This document shows, in pieces, positions 17,761-27,057 of a DNA stretch of 64,000 nt (positions are counted from its first letter, which is position 1; each line of letters opens with the position of its first letter). The DNA lies in assembly GCF_009901565.1 (NCBI RefSeq), contig NZ_WXEW01000006.1, forward strand, positions 558,001 through 622,000, given 5' to 3'. The translations under genes were made by a program, and so were the position numbers. The stretch comes from Herbidospora solisilvae (GTDB taxonomy: Bacteria > Actinomycetota > Actinomycetes > Streptosporangiales > Streptosporangiaceae). Below the pieces are notes generated by a model. It had not been told where the DNA came from and searched no databases. It saw nothing but the letters and a program-made list of their open reading frames with translations.

Positions 17761-18053
17761 CCTGGTGGGACATGAACATCACCTGGTTGTGCACATCGCG
17801 CCCACCGAGGCCGAGGGGGAGTACGCCGCGCACGGCTCACCCCGGCGGCAATGGCCCGGGGGAGCCGGCTTCGATCCCGCGCTGGTCGACTGCGTAGGCG
17901 AAGAAGCCGACGACCTGAACCGCCGGCGCACCTGGTGGGCCCGACAAGCCCGTCACCGGCCCTCGACCACCCCGGTCGGCGCGTTCTCTCCAGGTGGCGA
18001 CTCGCCTCTCGGCGTCCCCGAATGGGTCGCCGGCCTGACGAGATGTGTGTCTG
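17761..18053. other. gap of about 290 bp
   Basis: No gene is supported. An open plus-strand frame from 17765 has a His/Glu-rich start (MGHEHHLVVHIA) but no recognisable domain and no convincing ribosome-binding site. It may be residue of a lost gene. Confidence 0.4.
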
Positions 18054-18413
18054 CTACTCGCCGGTCGAGGTCTGAACATCGACGTGCTCGGCGTGGAACA
18101 ACCCTTCGGACAGCAGGCGGCGGACGTGCTCGTCGGCCGCGCTGTAGTAGACGAACGTGCCCTCCCGCCGCCCCTTGACCAGCCCGGCCAGCCGGAGCTT
18201 GGCCAGGTGCTGGCTGACGGTCGAGGGTGCCGCGTCGGCTAGCTCGGCCAGGCAGGCGACCGACGACTCTCCCTGCAGCAACGCCCAGAGGATCTTGATC
18301 CGGGTCGGGTCGGACAACATCCGGAACGACTCGGCGGCGAGGTGCACCTGTTCCTCGGTCGGCATGTCGAAATCAGGCAACGAGGTGTGCATCCCACCAG
18401 CATAATTCATCAT
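18054..18413 (-). CDS. ArsR/SmtB-family metal sensor with an alpha5 site (NmtR/KmtR/CzrA-like)
   Basis: A 119-residue winged-helix repressor. The HTH is CLAELADAAPSTVSQHLAKL. The alpha5 metal site is complete: D94, H96, H107 and H110 in ADEHVRRLLSEGLFHAEH, the D-x-H-x10-H-x2-H spacing of CzrA and NmtR. That fits Zn, Co or Ni sensing rather than arsenite. It is divergent from a P1B-4 ATPase gene, and the 45-bp AT-rich gap between them (TATTCATACC, GCATATACGC) is the likely operator. ATG 18392 is an alternative start. Confidence 0.88.
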   Translation of the reverse strand: MMNYAGGMHTSLPDFDMPTEEQVHLAAESFRMLSDPTRIKILWALLQGESSVACLAELADAAPSTVSQHLAKLRLAGLVKGRREGTFVYYSAADEHVRRLLSEGLFHAEHVDVQTSTGE

Positions 18414-18458
18414 CTTCCTGTATTCATACCTTCGTGACTACGCATATACGCTGGTGAC

Positions 18459-20390
18459 GTGACAACAGGACTCGCGACGTCTGCACCCGTCGTGTCGGCA
18501 CATCCCACGACGTGGTGGCGGTCCGGCGCGGGCGCGCTGCCGGAAGTCCGGTGGGCCATCGCGGCGACCACGCTGTTCGCCGTCGGCGGCCTCCTCCAGG
18601 TGGCGGGCGCTCCCTCGTGGACGTGGTGGTCCCTCTACCTCGCCTGTTACGCCGCCGGAGGATGGGAACCCGGCCTGGCCGGGCTGAGGGCGCTCCGGGA
18701 ACGGACCTTGGACGTCGACCTGCTCATGGTCGCCGCGGCCATCGGCGCCGCCGCGCTCGGCCAGGTCTTCGACGGCGCCCTGCTGATCGTCATCTTCGCC
18801 ACCTCCGGCGCCCTGGAGGCCGTGGCGACCAAGCGCACCGAGGATTCCGTCCGTAGCCTGCTGAACCTGGCCCCCGAGCAGGCCAGCCGCCTGGACGGCA
18901 CCGGCCAGGAGGAGATCGTCCGGGCCGCCGACCTGACCGTCGGCGACGTCATCCTGGTACGGCCCGGGGAGCGCATCGGCGGCGACGGCCACGTCATCGC
19001 CGGAGCGAGCGACGTCGACCAGGCCACCATCACCGGCGAGAGCCTGCCCGTCGACAAACAACCTGGCGACGAGGTGTTCGCCGGAACCCTTAACGGCACA
19101 GGCGCGCTCCACGTCCAGGTCACCCGCCCGGCCGAGGAGAGTGTGATCGCCCGCATCGTCGCGATGGTCGAGCAGGCCGGCGCGACCAAGGCCAAGACCC
19201 AGTTGTTCATCGAGAAGGTCGAGCAGCGCTACTCCGTCGCCATGGTCGCCGCCACGGTGGCCCTGTTCGCGCTGCCCCTGTTCTGGGGCACGCCCGTACA
19301 GGACAGCCTGATCCGGGCCATGACCTTCATGATCGTCGCCTCGCCCTGCGCCGTCGTGCTGGCCACCATGCCGCCCCTGCTCGCCGCCATCGCCACCGCC
19401 GGACGCCACGGCGTGCTCGTGAAGTCGGCGATCGTGATGGAGCAGCTCGCCGACGTCACCCGGGTCGCCTTCGACAAGACCGGCACCCTCACCGAGGGCC
19501 GGCCCCATCTCGCCGAGATTCAGCCGTTGCCCGGGAACACCCTGGAGCGGCGAGATCTCCTGGCGATGGCCGCAGCCGTGGAACAAGGCTCGGAACATCC
19601 CCTCGGACGGGCGATAGTGACCGCCGCGCGCGAGCAGGGCCTGGCGTTTCCCCCCGTCACCGACTTCGTGGCGCTGCCCGGCCAAGGCGTGCGAGCGCGT
19701 GTCGACGGGCGGCCGGTCGAACTCGGCAAGCCCGGCCGTCCGGAATCCGGCGACTCGGGGCACAGCGTCGTGGTGATGACGATCGACGGCCGCCCGGTGG
19801 CCCGGTTCGCACTGGCCGACCGCGTCCGCCCGGCCGCCGCGCCCACCGTCGCCCGTGTGCGAGCCCTGACGGGCACTGAACCTGTCCTGCTCACCGGAGA
19901 CAATTCCCAAGCCGCCGCCCACCTGGCCGCGCAGGCCGGCATCACCGACGTCCGCGCGAGCCTGCTACCGGAGGACAAGGTGGAGGCCGTCCGTGATCTG
20001 GAACGGCAGGGCGACCGGGTGGCGCTGGTCGGAGACGGCGTCAACGACGCCCCCGCCCTGGCCACCGCGCACACCGGGATCGCCATGGGCCGCACCGGCT
20101 CCGACCTGGCCCTGGACACCGCCGACGTGGTCGTGACCCACGACGACCTGGGCACCGTCCCGGCCGTGCTCGCCCTGGCCCGCCGCGCCCGCCGCATCGT
20201 CATGGCCAACCTCTGCATCGCCGCGACGTTCATCGTCGTCCTGGTCGCCTGGGACCTGTTCGGCGACCTGCCACTTCCCCTCGGCGTGGCCGGGCATGAA
20301 GGCTCGACGATCATCGTCGGCCTCAATGGGCTCCGCCTGCTCCGGGATGCCGCCTGGCGCAGAACCGGGTCGATATCCTCAGTTGTGTGA
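18459..20390 (+). CDS. P1B-4-type metal-exporting ATPase (CtpD/CtpJ/CoaT-like)
   Basis: A 643-residue P-type ATPase. The metal-site motif is SPC (IVASPCAVVLAT), typical of subgroup P1B-4 (Co, Ni, Fe, sometimes Zn), and no N-terminal metal-binding domain is present. TGES phosphatase loop, DKTGT phosphorylation site, SEHPLGRA, and GDGVNDAPAL hinge are all intact. The GTG at 18459 follows the shared promoter with the ArsR gene. It exports divalent metal from the cytoplasm; the selectivity of the ArsR alpha5 site agrees. Its stop overlaps the next GTG by 4 bases. Confidence 0.9.
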   Translation: MTTGLATSAPVVSAHPTTWWRSGAGALPEVRWAIAATTLFAVGGLLQVAGAPSWTWWSLYLACYAAGGWEPGLAGLRALRERTLDVDLLMVAAAIGAAALGQVFDGALLIVIFATSGALEAVATKRTEDSVRSLLNLAPEQASRLDGTGQEEIVRAADLTVGDVILVRPGERIGGDGHVIAGASDVDQATITGESLPVDKQPGDEVFAGTLNGTGALHVQVTRPAEESVIARIVAMVEQAGATKAKTQLFIEKVEQRYSVAMVAATVALFALPLFWGTPVQDSLIRAMTFMIVASPCAVVLATMPPLLAAIATAGRHGVLVKSAIVMEQLADVTRVAFDKTGTLTEGRPHLAEIQPLPGNTLERRDLLAMAAAVEQGSEHPLGRAIVTAAREQGLAFPPVTDFVALPGQGVRARVDGRPVELGKPGRPESGDSGHSVVVMTIDGRPVARFALADRVRPAAAPTVARVRALTGTEPVLLTGDNSQAAAHLAAQAGITDVRASLLPEDKVEAVRDLERQGDRVALVGDGVNDAPALATAHTGIAMGRTGSDLALDTADVVVTHDDLGTVPAVLALARRARRIVMANLCIAATFIVVLVAWDLFGDLPLPLGVAGHEGSTIIVGLNGLRLLRDAAWRRTGSISSVV

Positions 20391-20776
20391 GGCGTGGAGC
20401 GCAGAGGACGCCGTGTTCCCTCGGGACGCGTTGCTCCGCCGTGCTCGTGCTCGCCGTCCTCTCGGGCCTGCTGGCCATGCACCACCTGACCTTTTCGGTC
20501 ACCGGCCACGGTCACGCGGCTGCGACGGCGTCTGCGGCTCACCAGCATGTGAAGTCGGCCTGCCATCACAACCAGACCGATCCGGCCACGTGCCTGACGC
20601 ACGCTGTCCTGTGCTGCGCGACCACCATCGGCAAGGGCGGTCCAACGCCGCCGACGCTGAGCGCGTCGGTCATCGGCCTCCTTCCCGTGACCGTGCCATC
20701 GGCGATCCTGCCCGAGGGCGTACGGGATGGTCGCGCGCCGCCGGATCCGATCTCCCTCCAGGTTCTGCGCATATAA
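20387..20776 (+). CDS. small His/Cys-rich membrane protein (DUF6153-like)
   Basis: A 129-residue protein whose GTG overlaps the ATPase stop. One hydrophobic segment lies at about 18-32 (AVLVLAVLSGLLAMHHL), followed by His-rich HGHAAATASAAHQH and a Cys cluster (SACHH, TCLTHAVLCC). DUF6153-type proteins are found near copper and metal genes, but their function is not known to me. Its position between two metal ATPase units suggests metal handling at the membrane. Confidence 0.6.
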   Translation: MRRGAQRTPCSLGTRCSAVLVLAVLSGLLAMHHLTFSVTGHGHAAATASAAHQHVKSACHHNQTDPATCLTHAVLCCATTIGKGGPTPPTLSASVIGLLPVTVPSAILPEGVRDGRAPPDPISLQVLRI

Positions 20777-20855
20777 GGGCCGACCAGCCGCGATTCTCAG
20801 AGTCCGCGGCTCTTCGTCATGGCCATGATCAGTACGCGCAGAGAGTCACTCGCCC

Positions 20856-21503
20856 ATGAACACGCACCACATCAGTCGCCGCCGGGTGTCGCTGGCCGCA
20901 GCCACCGCGGCGCTGGCGATCGGGATCACCGCCTGCGGTGGCGGCGAGCCCTCCGGGACCACCCACACGACGGGGACCACTTCCGCGCAGAGCCCGGCCG
21001 CCGTTGTCGCCACGGCGAGCAAGACGCCGATGGATCACAACGCTGCGGACGTCGCCTTCGCGCAAGGCATGATCCCCCATCACCGCCAAGCGGTGGCCAT
21101 GTCCGAACTGGCCGCCACACGCGCGGCCTCGGCCGAGGTCAAGGAGTTGGCCACGGAGATCAGCGAGGCACAGCAGCCGGAGATCGACACGATGTCCGGT
21201 TGGCTCACCATGTGGGGTCAGCCGGTCCCCCAAGACATGCCCGGCATGGACCACTCCGGGCACGAGGGCATGCCGGGGATGATGACCCCCGAGGAGATGA
21301 ACGACCTCGCCGGCAGCTCCGGCAAGGCGTTCGACACCGCGTTCCTGGAGATGATGATCAAGCATCACGAGGGCGCCGTCACCATGGCGAGAGCCGAACT
21401 CTCGGCCGGGTTCTACCCGCCCGCCAAGAGCATGGCCGAGACCATCATCGCCACCCAGAGCGCCGAAATCGCGCACATGAAGGAGCTTCTGGGCTCCATG
21501 TGA
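20856..21503 (+). CDS. DUF305 lipoprotein
   Basis: A 215-residue lipoprotein with a twin-arginine-like start (SRRRVSLAAATAALAIGITACGG) and a lipobox ending at the Cys of ITAC. Two DUF305 repeats carry the metal-suggestive motifs MIPHHRQAVAMSELA and MMIKHHEGAVTMARAEL, with a Met/His-rich linker (MPGMDHSGHEGMPGMM). DUF305 proteins commonly occur with copper resistance genes and may bind copper outside the membrane. A strong terminator follows at 21507-21539. Confidence 0.88.
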   Translation: MNTHHISRRRVSLAAATAALAIGITACGGGEPSGTTHTTGTTSAQSPAAVVATASKTPMDHNAADVAFAQGMIPHHRQAVAMSELAATRAASAEVKELATEISEAQQPEIDTMSGWLTMWGQPVPQDMPGMDHSGHEGMPGMMTPEEMNDLAGSSGKAFDTAFLEMMIKHHEGAVTMARAELSAGFYPPAKSMAETIIATQSAEIAHMKELLGSM

Positions 21504-21506
21504 TCA

Positions 21507-21539
21507 GTTGCCGGAGCCCGCGTGGCGGGCTCCGGCAAC
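21507..21539 (+). terminator. strong hairpin after the DUF305 gene
   Basis: GTTGCCGGAGCCCGC and GCGGGCTCCGGCAAC form a perfect 15-bp stem with a 3-nt loop (GTG), starting 3 bases after the DUF305 stop. It lacks a U-run, as is common in high-GC actinobacteria. Confidence 0.8.
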
Positions 21540-21557
21540 ACCATGCGTGGGGAATAG

Positions 21558-21574
21558 ATACCCCACAGGGGTAT
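21558..21574. promoter_or_regulatory. CsoR-like palindrome before the copper ATPase
   Basis: ATACCCCACAGGGGTAT is a perfect 7+3+7 palindrome located 52 bp before the ATPase ATG. It resembles the TACCCC-N-GGGGTA operators of copper sensors of the CsoR family. No csoR gene is in the window; the only nearby regulator is BlaI/CopY-like. Confidence 0.6.
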
Positions 21575-21626
21575 GTTGGAGCGTGCGGCCTGAACACCAA
21601 GCCATGAAGGAAGGGACCTGACCGGC

Positions 21627-23723
21627 ATGGAGCACTCATCCGCACACCATGTGCATTCCGACGCCCCGTCGCACGAGCCGTCCGGCCACGCATCCCACGA
21701 GGGCCACGGCGGGCACGGAGATCACGTCGCCCGGTTCCGGCGGCTCTTCTGGATCATGCTCGTCCTGGCGATTCCCACCGTTCTCAGCTCCGGGATGTTC
21801 GCCATGATCGCCGGGTATCACCTGCCGGATCATTCGGCGATCGGCTGGGTCTCACCCGTACTCGGCAGCGTGATGTACGTCTGGGGCGGTCAGCCCTTCC
21901 TGACCGGAGCGGTCGATGAGCTTCGGTCGCGCCGGCCAGGCATGATGTTGCTGATCGGCCTGGCGATCACCGTGGCGTTCGTCTCTTCGCTGGGCGCGTC
22001 ACTCGGCCTGCTCGATCACCAGCTGGACTTCTGGTGGGAGCTGGCGCTGCTGATCGTCATCATGCTGCTGGGCCACTGGATCGAGATGCGGTCTCTGGCC
22101 CAGACCACGTCCGCGCTCGATTCTCTCGCGGCCCTGCTGCCCGACGAGGCGGAGCGGGTCGAAGGAGACCAGACGGTGCCCGTCCGACCTGCCGATCTGC
22201 GGCTCGAGGACGTCGTCGTCATCCGCCCGGGTGGCCGCGTCCCGGCTGACGGGGTCGTCGTCAGCGGCTCGGCCAGCATGGACGAGTCCATGATCACCGG
22301 CGAGTCGCGGACCGTGCGCCGGTCGGAGGGGGACAAGGTCGTCGCCGGAACCGTGGCGACCGACTCGGGCCTGCGTGTACAGGTGACGGCCGTCGGAGAC
22401 GACACGGCGCTCGCGGGCATTCAGCGCCTGGTCACCGACGCGCAGAACTCCTCGTCGCGGGCACAGCGCATCGCCGACACCGCCGCCGCGTGGTTGTTCT
22501 GGTTCGCTCTGGGGGCGGGCGTCATCACGGCGGCCGTCTGGTCGCTCGCGGGCGCTCCCGACGAGGCGGTCATCCGGACGATCACGGTGCTGGTGATCGC
22601 CTGCCCCCATGCCCTCGGGCTGGCCATTCCGCTCGTCGTCTCGATCGCGACCGAACGGGCCGCGCGCGGTGGTGTCCTGGTGAAGGACCGGCTGGCGCTC
22701 GAAAGCATGCGGGCCGTCGACACCGTGCTATTCGACAAGACCGGCACGCTGACCCGGGGCGAGCCCAGGGTGATCGCCGTCGAACCCGCCGACGGGCACA
22801 CGGTCGGGGAAGTGCTGTCCCTGGCCGCGGCGGCCGAAGAAGACAGCGAACACCCCCTGGCCCGGGCGATCGTGTCGGGGGCGAAGGAGCACGGAGCACC
22901 CATCGCCGCCGCCCACGACTTCGAGTCGTCACCCGCCGTCGGCGTCGCGGCCACCGTCGACGGGAGGCGGGTCCAGGTGGGCGGCCCGAACCTGCTGGAG
23001 CGGGAAGACGTCCGGGAACTCGGCGTCGCGGACGAATGGCGGTCGCACGGTTCGACGATCCTGCACGTCCTGGCGGACGGCCAGGTCGTCGGCGCGCTGC
23101 AACTGGCCGACGAGATCCGGCCGGAGTCCCGCCACGCCGTGGCGGCCCTTCGGCGCCGCGGCGTGCGGGTCGTCATGATCACAGGGGATGCCGAGGCGGT
23201 CGCCCGGTCGGTGGCCGACGAACTCGGCATCGACCGGTACTTCGCCGGCGTCCGTCCCGAAGACAAGTCCGACAAGGTCGAGGAGTTGCAGAACGAGGGC
23301 CGCCGGGTCGCGATGGTCGGAGACGGCGTCAACGACGCCCCCGCCCTCGCCCAGGCCGACGTGGGCATCGCGATCGGCGCGGGCACCGACGTCGCCATCG
23401 CGTCGGCAGGGGTCATCCTCGCGAGCGACGACCCGCGATCGGTCCTGTCGGTCATCGACCTGTCCCATGCGGGCTTCCGCAAGATGAAGCAGAACCTGTG
23501 GTGGGCGGCCGGCTACAACCTGATCTCCGTCCCGCTCGCCGCGGGGGTGCTGGCGCCGGTCGGGTTCGTGATGCCGATGTCGGTCGGCGCGATCCTCATG
23601 TCGCTCTCCACGATCGTGGTGGCACTCAACGCGCAGTTGCTGCGTCGCCTCGACCTCCGGCCTGAGGCGCTCACGCCGGCCAGGGAGGGCGGCGACGGTC
23701 ATCGACTCCCCTTCGGCGGATAG
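21627..23723 (+). CDS. P1B-3-type copper-exporting ATPase (CopB-like)
   Basis: A 698-residue P-type ATPase. The N-terminal 45 residues are His-rich (HHVHSDAPSHE, HEGHGGHGDH). The membrane metal motif is CPH (VIACPHALGLAI), diagnostic of the CopB/P1B-3 subgroup. TGESRTVRR, DKTGTLTRGE, SEHPLARA and GDGVNDAPAL are intact. AAGGAAGGGA precedes the ATG, and a copper-type palindrome lies 52 bp upstream. The 3' end overlaps the convergent BlaI-type gene by 25 bp. Confidence 0.92.
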   Translation: MEHSSAHHVHSDAPSHEPSGHASHEGHGGHGDHVARFRRLFWIMLVLAIPTVLSSGMFAMIAGYHLPDHSAIGWVSPVLGSVMYVWGGQPFLTGAVDELRSRRPGMMLLIGLAITVAFVSSLGASLGLLDHQLDFWWELALLIVIMLLGHWIEMRSLAQTTSALDSLAALLPDEAERVEGDQTVPVRPADLRLEDVVVIRPGGRVPADGVVVSGSASMDESMITGESRTVRRSEGDKVVAGTVATDSGLRVQVTAVGDDTALAGIQRLVTDAQNSSSRAQRIADTAAAWLFWFALGAGVITAAVWSLAGAPDEAVIRTITVLVIACPHALGLAIPLVVSIATERAARGGVLVKDRLALESMRAVDTVLFDKTGTLTRGEPRVIAVEPADGHTVGEVLSLAAAAEEDSEHPLARAIVSGAKEHGAPIAAAHDFESSPAVGVAATVDGRRVQVGGPNLLEREDVRELGVADEWRSHGSTILHVLADGQVVGALQLADEIRPESRHAVAALRRRGVRVVMITGDAEAVARSVADELGIDRYFAGVRPEDKSDKVEELQNEGRRVAMVGDGVNDAPALAQADVGIAIGAGTDVAIASAGVILASDDPRSVLSVIDLSHAGFRKMKQNLWWAAGYNLISVPLAAGVLAPVGFVMPMSVGAILMSLSTIVVALNAQLLRRLDLRPEALTPAREGGDGHRLPFGG

Positions 23724-24076
23724 ACACGGAGTGCCGCCTCCAGCGCCACGGCCTCTTCGGGAGTGAGCCGCTCCAGGAAGTGGACCAGGGTCGCCGCCGG
23801 GTTGGCACCCGACGCGAGAACCTCACGCATCAGTTGGGCGGTGTACGCCTCCTTGGAGGCGACCGGCTCGTAGATATAGGCACGGCCCACCGGCTCCCGA
23901 CGGAGCAGCCCCTTGGTGTGCAGGTTGTCCATCACCGTCATCACGGTGGTGTACGCGATCTCCCGATCCTTACGAAGATCATCTAGAACGAACCGCACCG
24001 ACGCCGGCCGACGATAAGACCACAGCCGGTCCATGATCACGGCTTCCAGGTCTCCCAGGCCCCGCATCGCCCGCAT
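23699..24076 (-). CDS. BlaI/MecI/CopY-family repressor
   Basis: A 125-residue winged-helix protein. Family signatures are LGDLEAVIMDRLWS at the start, VRFVLDDLRKDREIAYTTVMTVMDNLHTKGLL for the HTH and wing, and a C-terminal dimerisation region. BlaI-type proteins are usually paired with a BlaR1/M56 peptidase, which is absent. It faces the CopB-like ATPase tail to tail and is divergent from an NlpC/P60 gene. Its target could be either; no CopY CxC motif is present, so direct copper sensing is doubtful. Confidence 0.88.
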   Translation of the reverse strand: MRAMRGLGDLEAVIMDRLWSYRRPASVRFVLDDLRKDREIAYTTVMTVMDNLHTKGLLRREPVGRAYIYEPVASKEAYTAQLMREVLASGANPAATLVHFLERLTPEEAVALEAALRVYPPKGSR

Positions 24077-24217
24077 CGTCTCGGCCCCCCTGATCCCGTG
24101 ATGCTAACTGGGGTCGTAGTCGGAGTCTCCATTGATACCTTCCGGCATCAATCCGGCCATACAGATCACGGATCTTCTGTACCATTTCGTGACCCCGATC
24201 TACGAGGAGACTTAGTA

Positions 24218-25204
24218 GTGCCCTTACGGACGCGCGGCAGACACCTCCAGTTGATCGCGGGCGGTCTCGCGCTCACCGTTCTGGCCAGCCCGAGCCAGGT
24301 CGCCGCCGAGCCACGTCCCACGCTCGCCCAGGTCCGCGCCAAGCTCGTCAAGCTCAACGAACAGGCCGACGAGGTGGTCGAGCAGTACAACCAGGCCGAA
24401 GAGGCGGTCGCCGCGGCCGACAAGAAGTACCGGTCGCTCAACGCGACCTTGAAGAAGAAGAACGAGCACCTCGACGCCCTCAAGCGGCAGCTGGTGTCCC
24501 TCGCGGTGGGCAGCTTCCAGACCGGCGGGTTCGCCGGCGCCCGGATGTTCGCCTCTCCTGACAACAGTGATCAGGCGCTGGGCCAGATGCTCCTGGTCGA
24601 TCAGATCGCCCGCACCCAGAGTGAGGTGCTGCGCGCGTACGAGGCGACGTCGGTGGAGCTTCGCGAGCAACGCGACGAGGCCAAGGTCGTGCTGACCGAG
24701 GCGGACGCCGCACGAGACAAGGTGGGGCGGGAGAAGAAGAAGGTCGAAGGGCTCATCCGCGAGCAGACCAAGCTGCTCAGGCGGCTCAACACCTATCGGG
24801 TCGGCAACCCCAACGGCTCCGGGGTCAAGTACACGGGTTCGGCCTCTGGCGATGCCCGGACCGCGCTGCAGTTCGCCTTCGCCCAGATCGGCAAGCCCTA
24901 CCAGTACGGAGCCGAGGGGCCGGGATCCTGGGACTGCTCCGGCCTCACCCAGGCCGCATGGGCGAGCGCGGGGGTCCAGCTTCCCCGCACGACGTACACG
25001 CAATGGGCGTGGGGAGCGAGCCGGCGCGTCTCGCTCGACGCGCTCCAGCCCGGCGACCTGCTGTTCAGCAACGGGCTGGGACACATGGGGATGTACGCGG
25101 GCGACGGCAAGATGGTTCACGCCCCCCAGACGGGCGACGTGGTCAAAGTGGTCGACCTCGACACATACTGGCGCGGGCGCCTGCTGGGCGCCGTACGCCC
25201 CTGA
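24218..25204 (+). CDS. secreted NlpC/P60 peptidoglycan endopeptidase (RipA-like)
   Basis: A 328-residue exported hydrolase. The signal peptide (about 1-31) ends near SQVAAEP. A long coiled coil covers about 35-205, as in RipA-type enzymes. The C-terminal NlpC/P60 domain has catalytic Cys in GSWDCSGLTQAAW and His in GHMGMYAGDGKMVHAPQ. It cleaves peptide stems of peptidoglycan. GTG 24218 is chosen because GAGGAGA lies 7 bases upstream and the signal peptide follows directly. It is divergent from the BlaI-type repressor gene. Confidence 0.9.
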   Translation: MPLRTRGRHLQLIAGGLALTVLASPSQVAAEPRPTLAQVRAKLVKLNEQADEVVEQYNQAEEAVAAADKKYRSLNATLKKKNEHLDALKRQLVSLAVGSFQTGGFAGARMFASPDNSDQALGQMLLVDQIARTQSEVLRAYEATSVELREQRDEAKVVLTEADAARDKVGREKKKVEGLIREQTKLLRRLNTYRVGNPNGSGVKYTGSASGDARTALQFAFAQIGKPYQYGAEGPGSWDCSGLTQAAWASAGVQLPRTTYTQWAWGASRRVSLDALQPGDLLFSNGLGHMGMYAGDGKMVHAPQTGDVVKVVDLDTYWRGRLLGAVRP

Positions 25205-25234
25205 TCGTCCGATCTGACCGCTGTGGGGCTGACC

Positions 25235-26611
25235 TCACGTCAGCAGGAGCGACCCCAGCCCCAGAAGCGCGCAGACACCCAGGATGCGCAACATCGGCCA
25301 GCGCAGCACGAAGGTGAGCACGAACGCGATCACGGTGATGATCAACCCCACCGGGTTCAGGCTCGACGGATCGGGGGTCAGCACCTCGACCGGTCCCCAG
25401 GTCCGGATCTCGGTCGTGCCGAACAGGGTGTGCAGGGCGAAGTAGACGGCCAGGTTCGCGATCACCCCCACGACGGCGGCGGTGATCCCGGTCAGGGCGG
25501 AGCTGATCGCCGTGTTGTGGCGCAACCGCTCGACGTACGGCGCTCCCAGGAAGATGAACAGGAAGCACGGGACGAAGGTCACCCACGTGGTGAGCAACGC
25601 GCCGAGCAGCGCCGCGGCCCAGGGGGTCAGCTCGCCGGGATCGCGGTAGGCGCCGAGGAACGCCACGAACTGCACCACCATGATCAGTGGGCCGGGCGTC
25701 GACTCCGCCAGAGCGAGCCCGCGCACCATCTCCCCCGGCGAGAGCCATCCGTACGTCTCCACCGCCTGCTGGGCGACGAACGCCAGCACGGCGTAGGCGC
25801 CGCCGAACGTGATCAGCGCGGCCCCCGAGAAGAACAGGCCCTGGGTGGTGAAGACACTGTCCGCACCCGTGAGCAGGGCGACCAGCGCCACCGGCGACCA
25901 CCAGGCCACCAGCCCCACGGCGAGGATCCGCGTGGCCGAGCGCCAGCCGGGCCGCGCGTCGTGCAGCGCGTCGTCGGAGATCAACGGCGCCGGTCCGCCG
26001 TCACCTCCATGTCCGCCACCGGACGTGAACACCGAAGGCTTGAACCTGTGGACCGTCCAGCCGACAGCGGCGGCCGCGACGATCACGATCGGAAAGGGAA
26101 CCGCGAACAAGGCCAGGGCCACGAAGGCGGCGACGGCGGTCACGATCAGCACCGGATGGGTGAGCGAACGTCTGGCGACCCGGATGACGGCCTGCGCGAC
26201 GATGGCCAGCACGGCCGGGGCGATCCCCGCGAACAGGGCGGTGACGATCGCGGTGTCCTGCCAGATGACGTAGACCGCCGAAAGGGCGAGCAAGGCGAGC
26301 ATGCCCGGCAGCACGAACAGCACCCCGGCCACCAGTCCGCCTCGGGTGCCGTTGAGCAGCCACCCGACGTAGATGGCGAGCTGCTGCGCCTCCGGGCCGG
26401 GCAGCAGCATGCAGTAGCTCAGCGCATGGTTGAAGCGCCGCTGGCCGATCCAGCGTTTCTCCTCCACCAGCGTCCGCTGCATGACGGCGATCTGACCGGC
26501 CGGGCCGCCGAAGGTCTGCAGGCTGATCAGGAACCAGGCGCGAACGGCCGCGCCGAACGGGATGACGTCGACGGAGTCCTTGCCTTCCGTCGCAGTCGTC
26601 GGCTTTCTCAT
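25235..26611 (-). CDS. chrA: chromate transporter ChrA
   Basis: A 458-residue membrane protein made of two homologous CHR halves. The first contains TFGGPAGQIAVMQRTLVE and LLPGPEAQQLAIYVGW, the second TFGGAYAVLAFVAQQ and ALAESTPGPLIMVVQFVAF. This two-domain form exports chromate in exchange for protons. It is the last gene of a chrB-N, chrB-C, chrA unit, 14 bp after chrB-C. Confidence 0.93.
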   Translation of the reverse strand: MRKPTTATEGKDSVDVIPFGAAVRAWFLISLQTFGGPAGQIAVMQRTLVEEKRWIGQRRFNHALSYCMLLPGPEAQQLAIYVGWLLNGTRGGLVAGVLFVLPGMLALLALSAVYVIWQDTAIVTALFAGIAPAVLAIVAQAVIRVARRSLTHPVLIVTAVAAFVALALFAVPFPIVIVAAAAVGWTVHRFKPSVFTSGGGHGGDGGPAPLISDDALHDARPGWRSATRILAVGLVAWWSPVALVALLTGADSVFTTQGLFFSGAALITFGGAYAVLAFVAQQAVETYGWLSPGEMVRGLALAESTPGPLIMVVQFVAFLGAYRDPGELTPWAAALLGALLTTWVTFVPCFLFIFLGAPYVERLRHNTAISSALTGITAAVVGVIANLAVYFALHTLFGTTEIRTWGPVEVLTPDPSSLNPVGLIITVIAFVLTFVLRWPMLRILGVCALLGLGSLLLT

Positions 26612-26625
26612 CGTCTGCCTCCGGC

Positions 26626-27057
26626 TCAGGCGGTCGGGCGGCCGAGCAGCAGGGCCCGGCGGTAGTACTCGTACAGTCCGTCGAAGAGCGCCGCGCCGAT
26701 CTCGATGACACGCTCGTCGGAACTGGTCATGGACAGACCACGCAGCAGGACGTCCAGCCCCGGCGCTTCCGGCGCGTCATAGCGCTCGTCGTCGATGTCG
26801 GCCTCGTGGACGAGCTCCGCGATCTTCCACAGCACCGGATCGGCGAGGTCGTGGCGGCGGAGAATCGTCTCGAAGGTGCAGTCGCCTCCGTGGTGAGAAA
26901 GATCCGCGCCGCGCATGTCGAACGGCACCGCGTCTTCCGGGACGTTCGCGAGGTCGTCGGCGAAGACGAACTCCGCCTCGCTGTCGACATGACGGCGGAT
27001 CAGCCAGGCGCACGCGGCGCGGTCGATGTGCACTCCCGTGCGGGTCGCCCATCTCAT
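26626..27057 (-). CDS. ChrB C-terminal domain protein
   Basis: A 143-residue protein corresponding to the C-terminal half of ChrB (RWATRTGVHIDRAACAWLIRRHVDSEAEFVF, FDMRGADLSHHGGDCTFETIL, YDAPEAPGLDVLLRGL). In some actinobacteria such as Arthrobacter the two ChrB halves are separate genes, as here. The start ATG overlaps the stop of chrB-N by 4 bases, so this is normal coupling and not a frameshift. The conserved Asp, Arg, His and Cys residues suggest metal or anion binding. Confidence 0.9.
   Translation of the reverse strand: MRWATRTGVHIDRAACAWLIRRHVDSEAEFVFADDLANVPEDAVPFDMRGADLSHHGGDCTFETILRRHDLADPVLWKIAELVHEADIDDERYDAPEAPGLDVLLRGLSMTSSDERVIEIGAALFDGLYEYYRRALLLGRPTA

Noticed and set aside
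18438-19922. Long open frame of 494 codons on the minus strand
   Set aside because: It is antisense to the P1B-4 ATPase, whose motifs are intact. Such frames are common at this GC content and the product has no family features.
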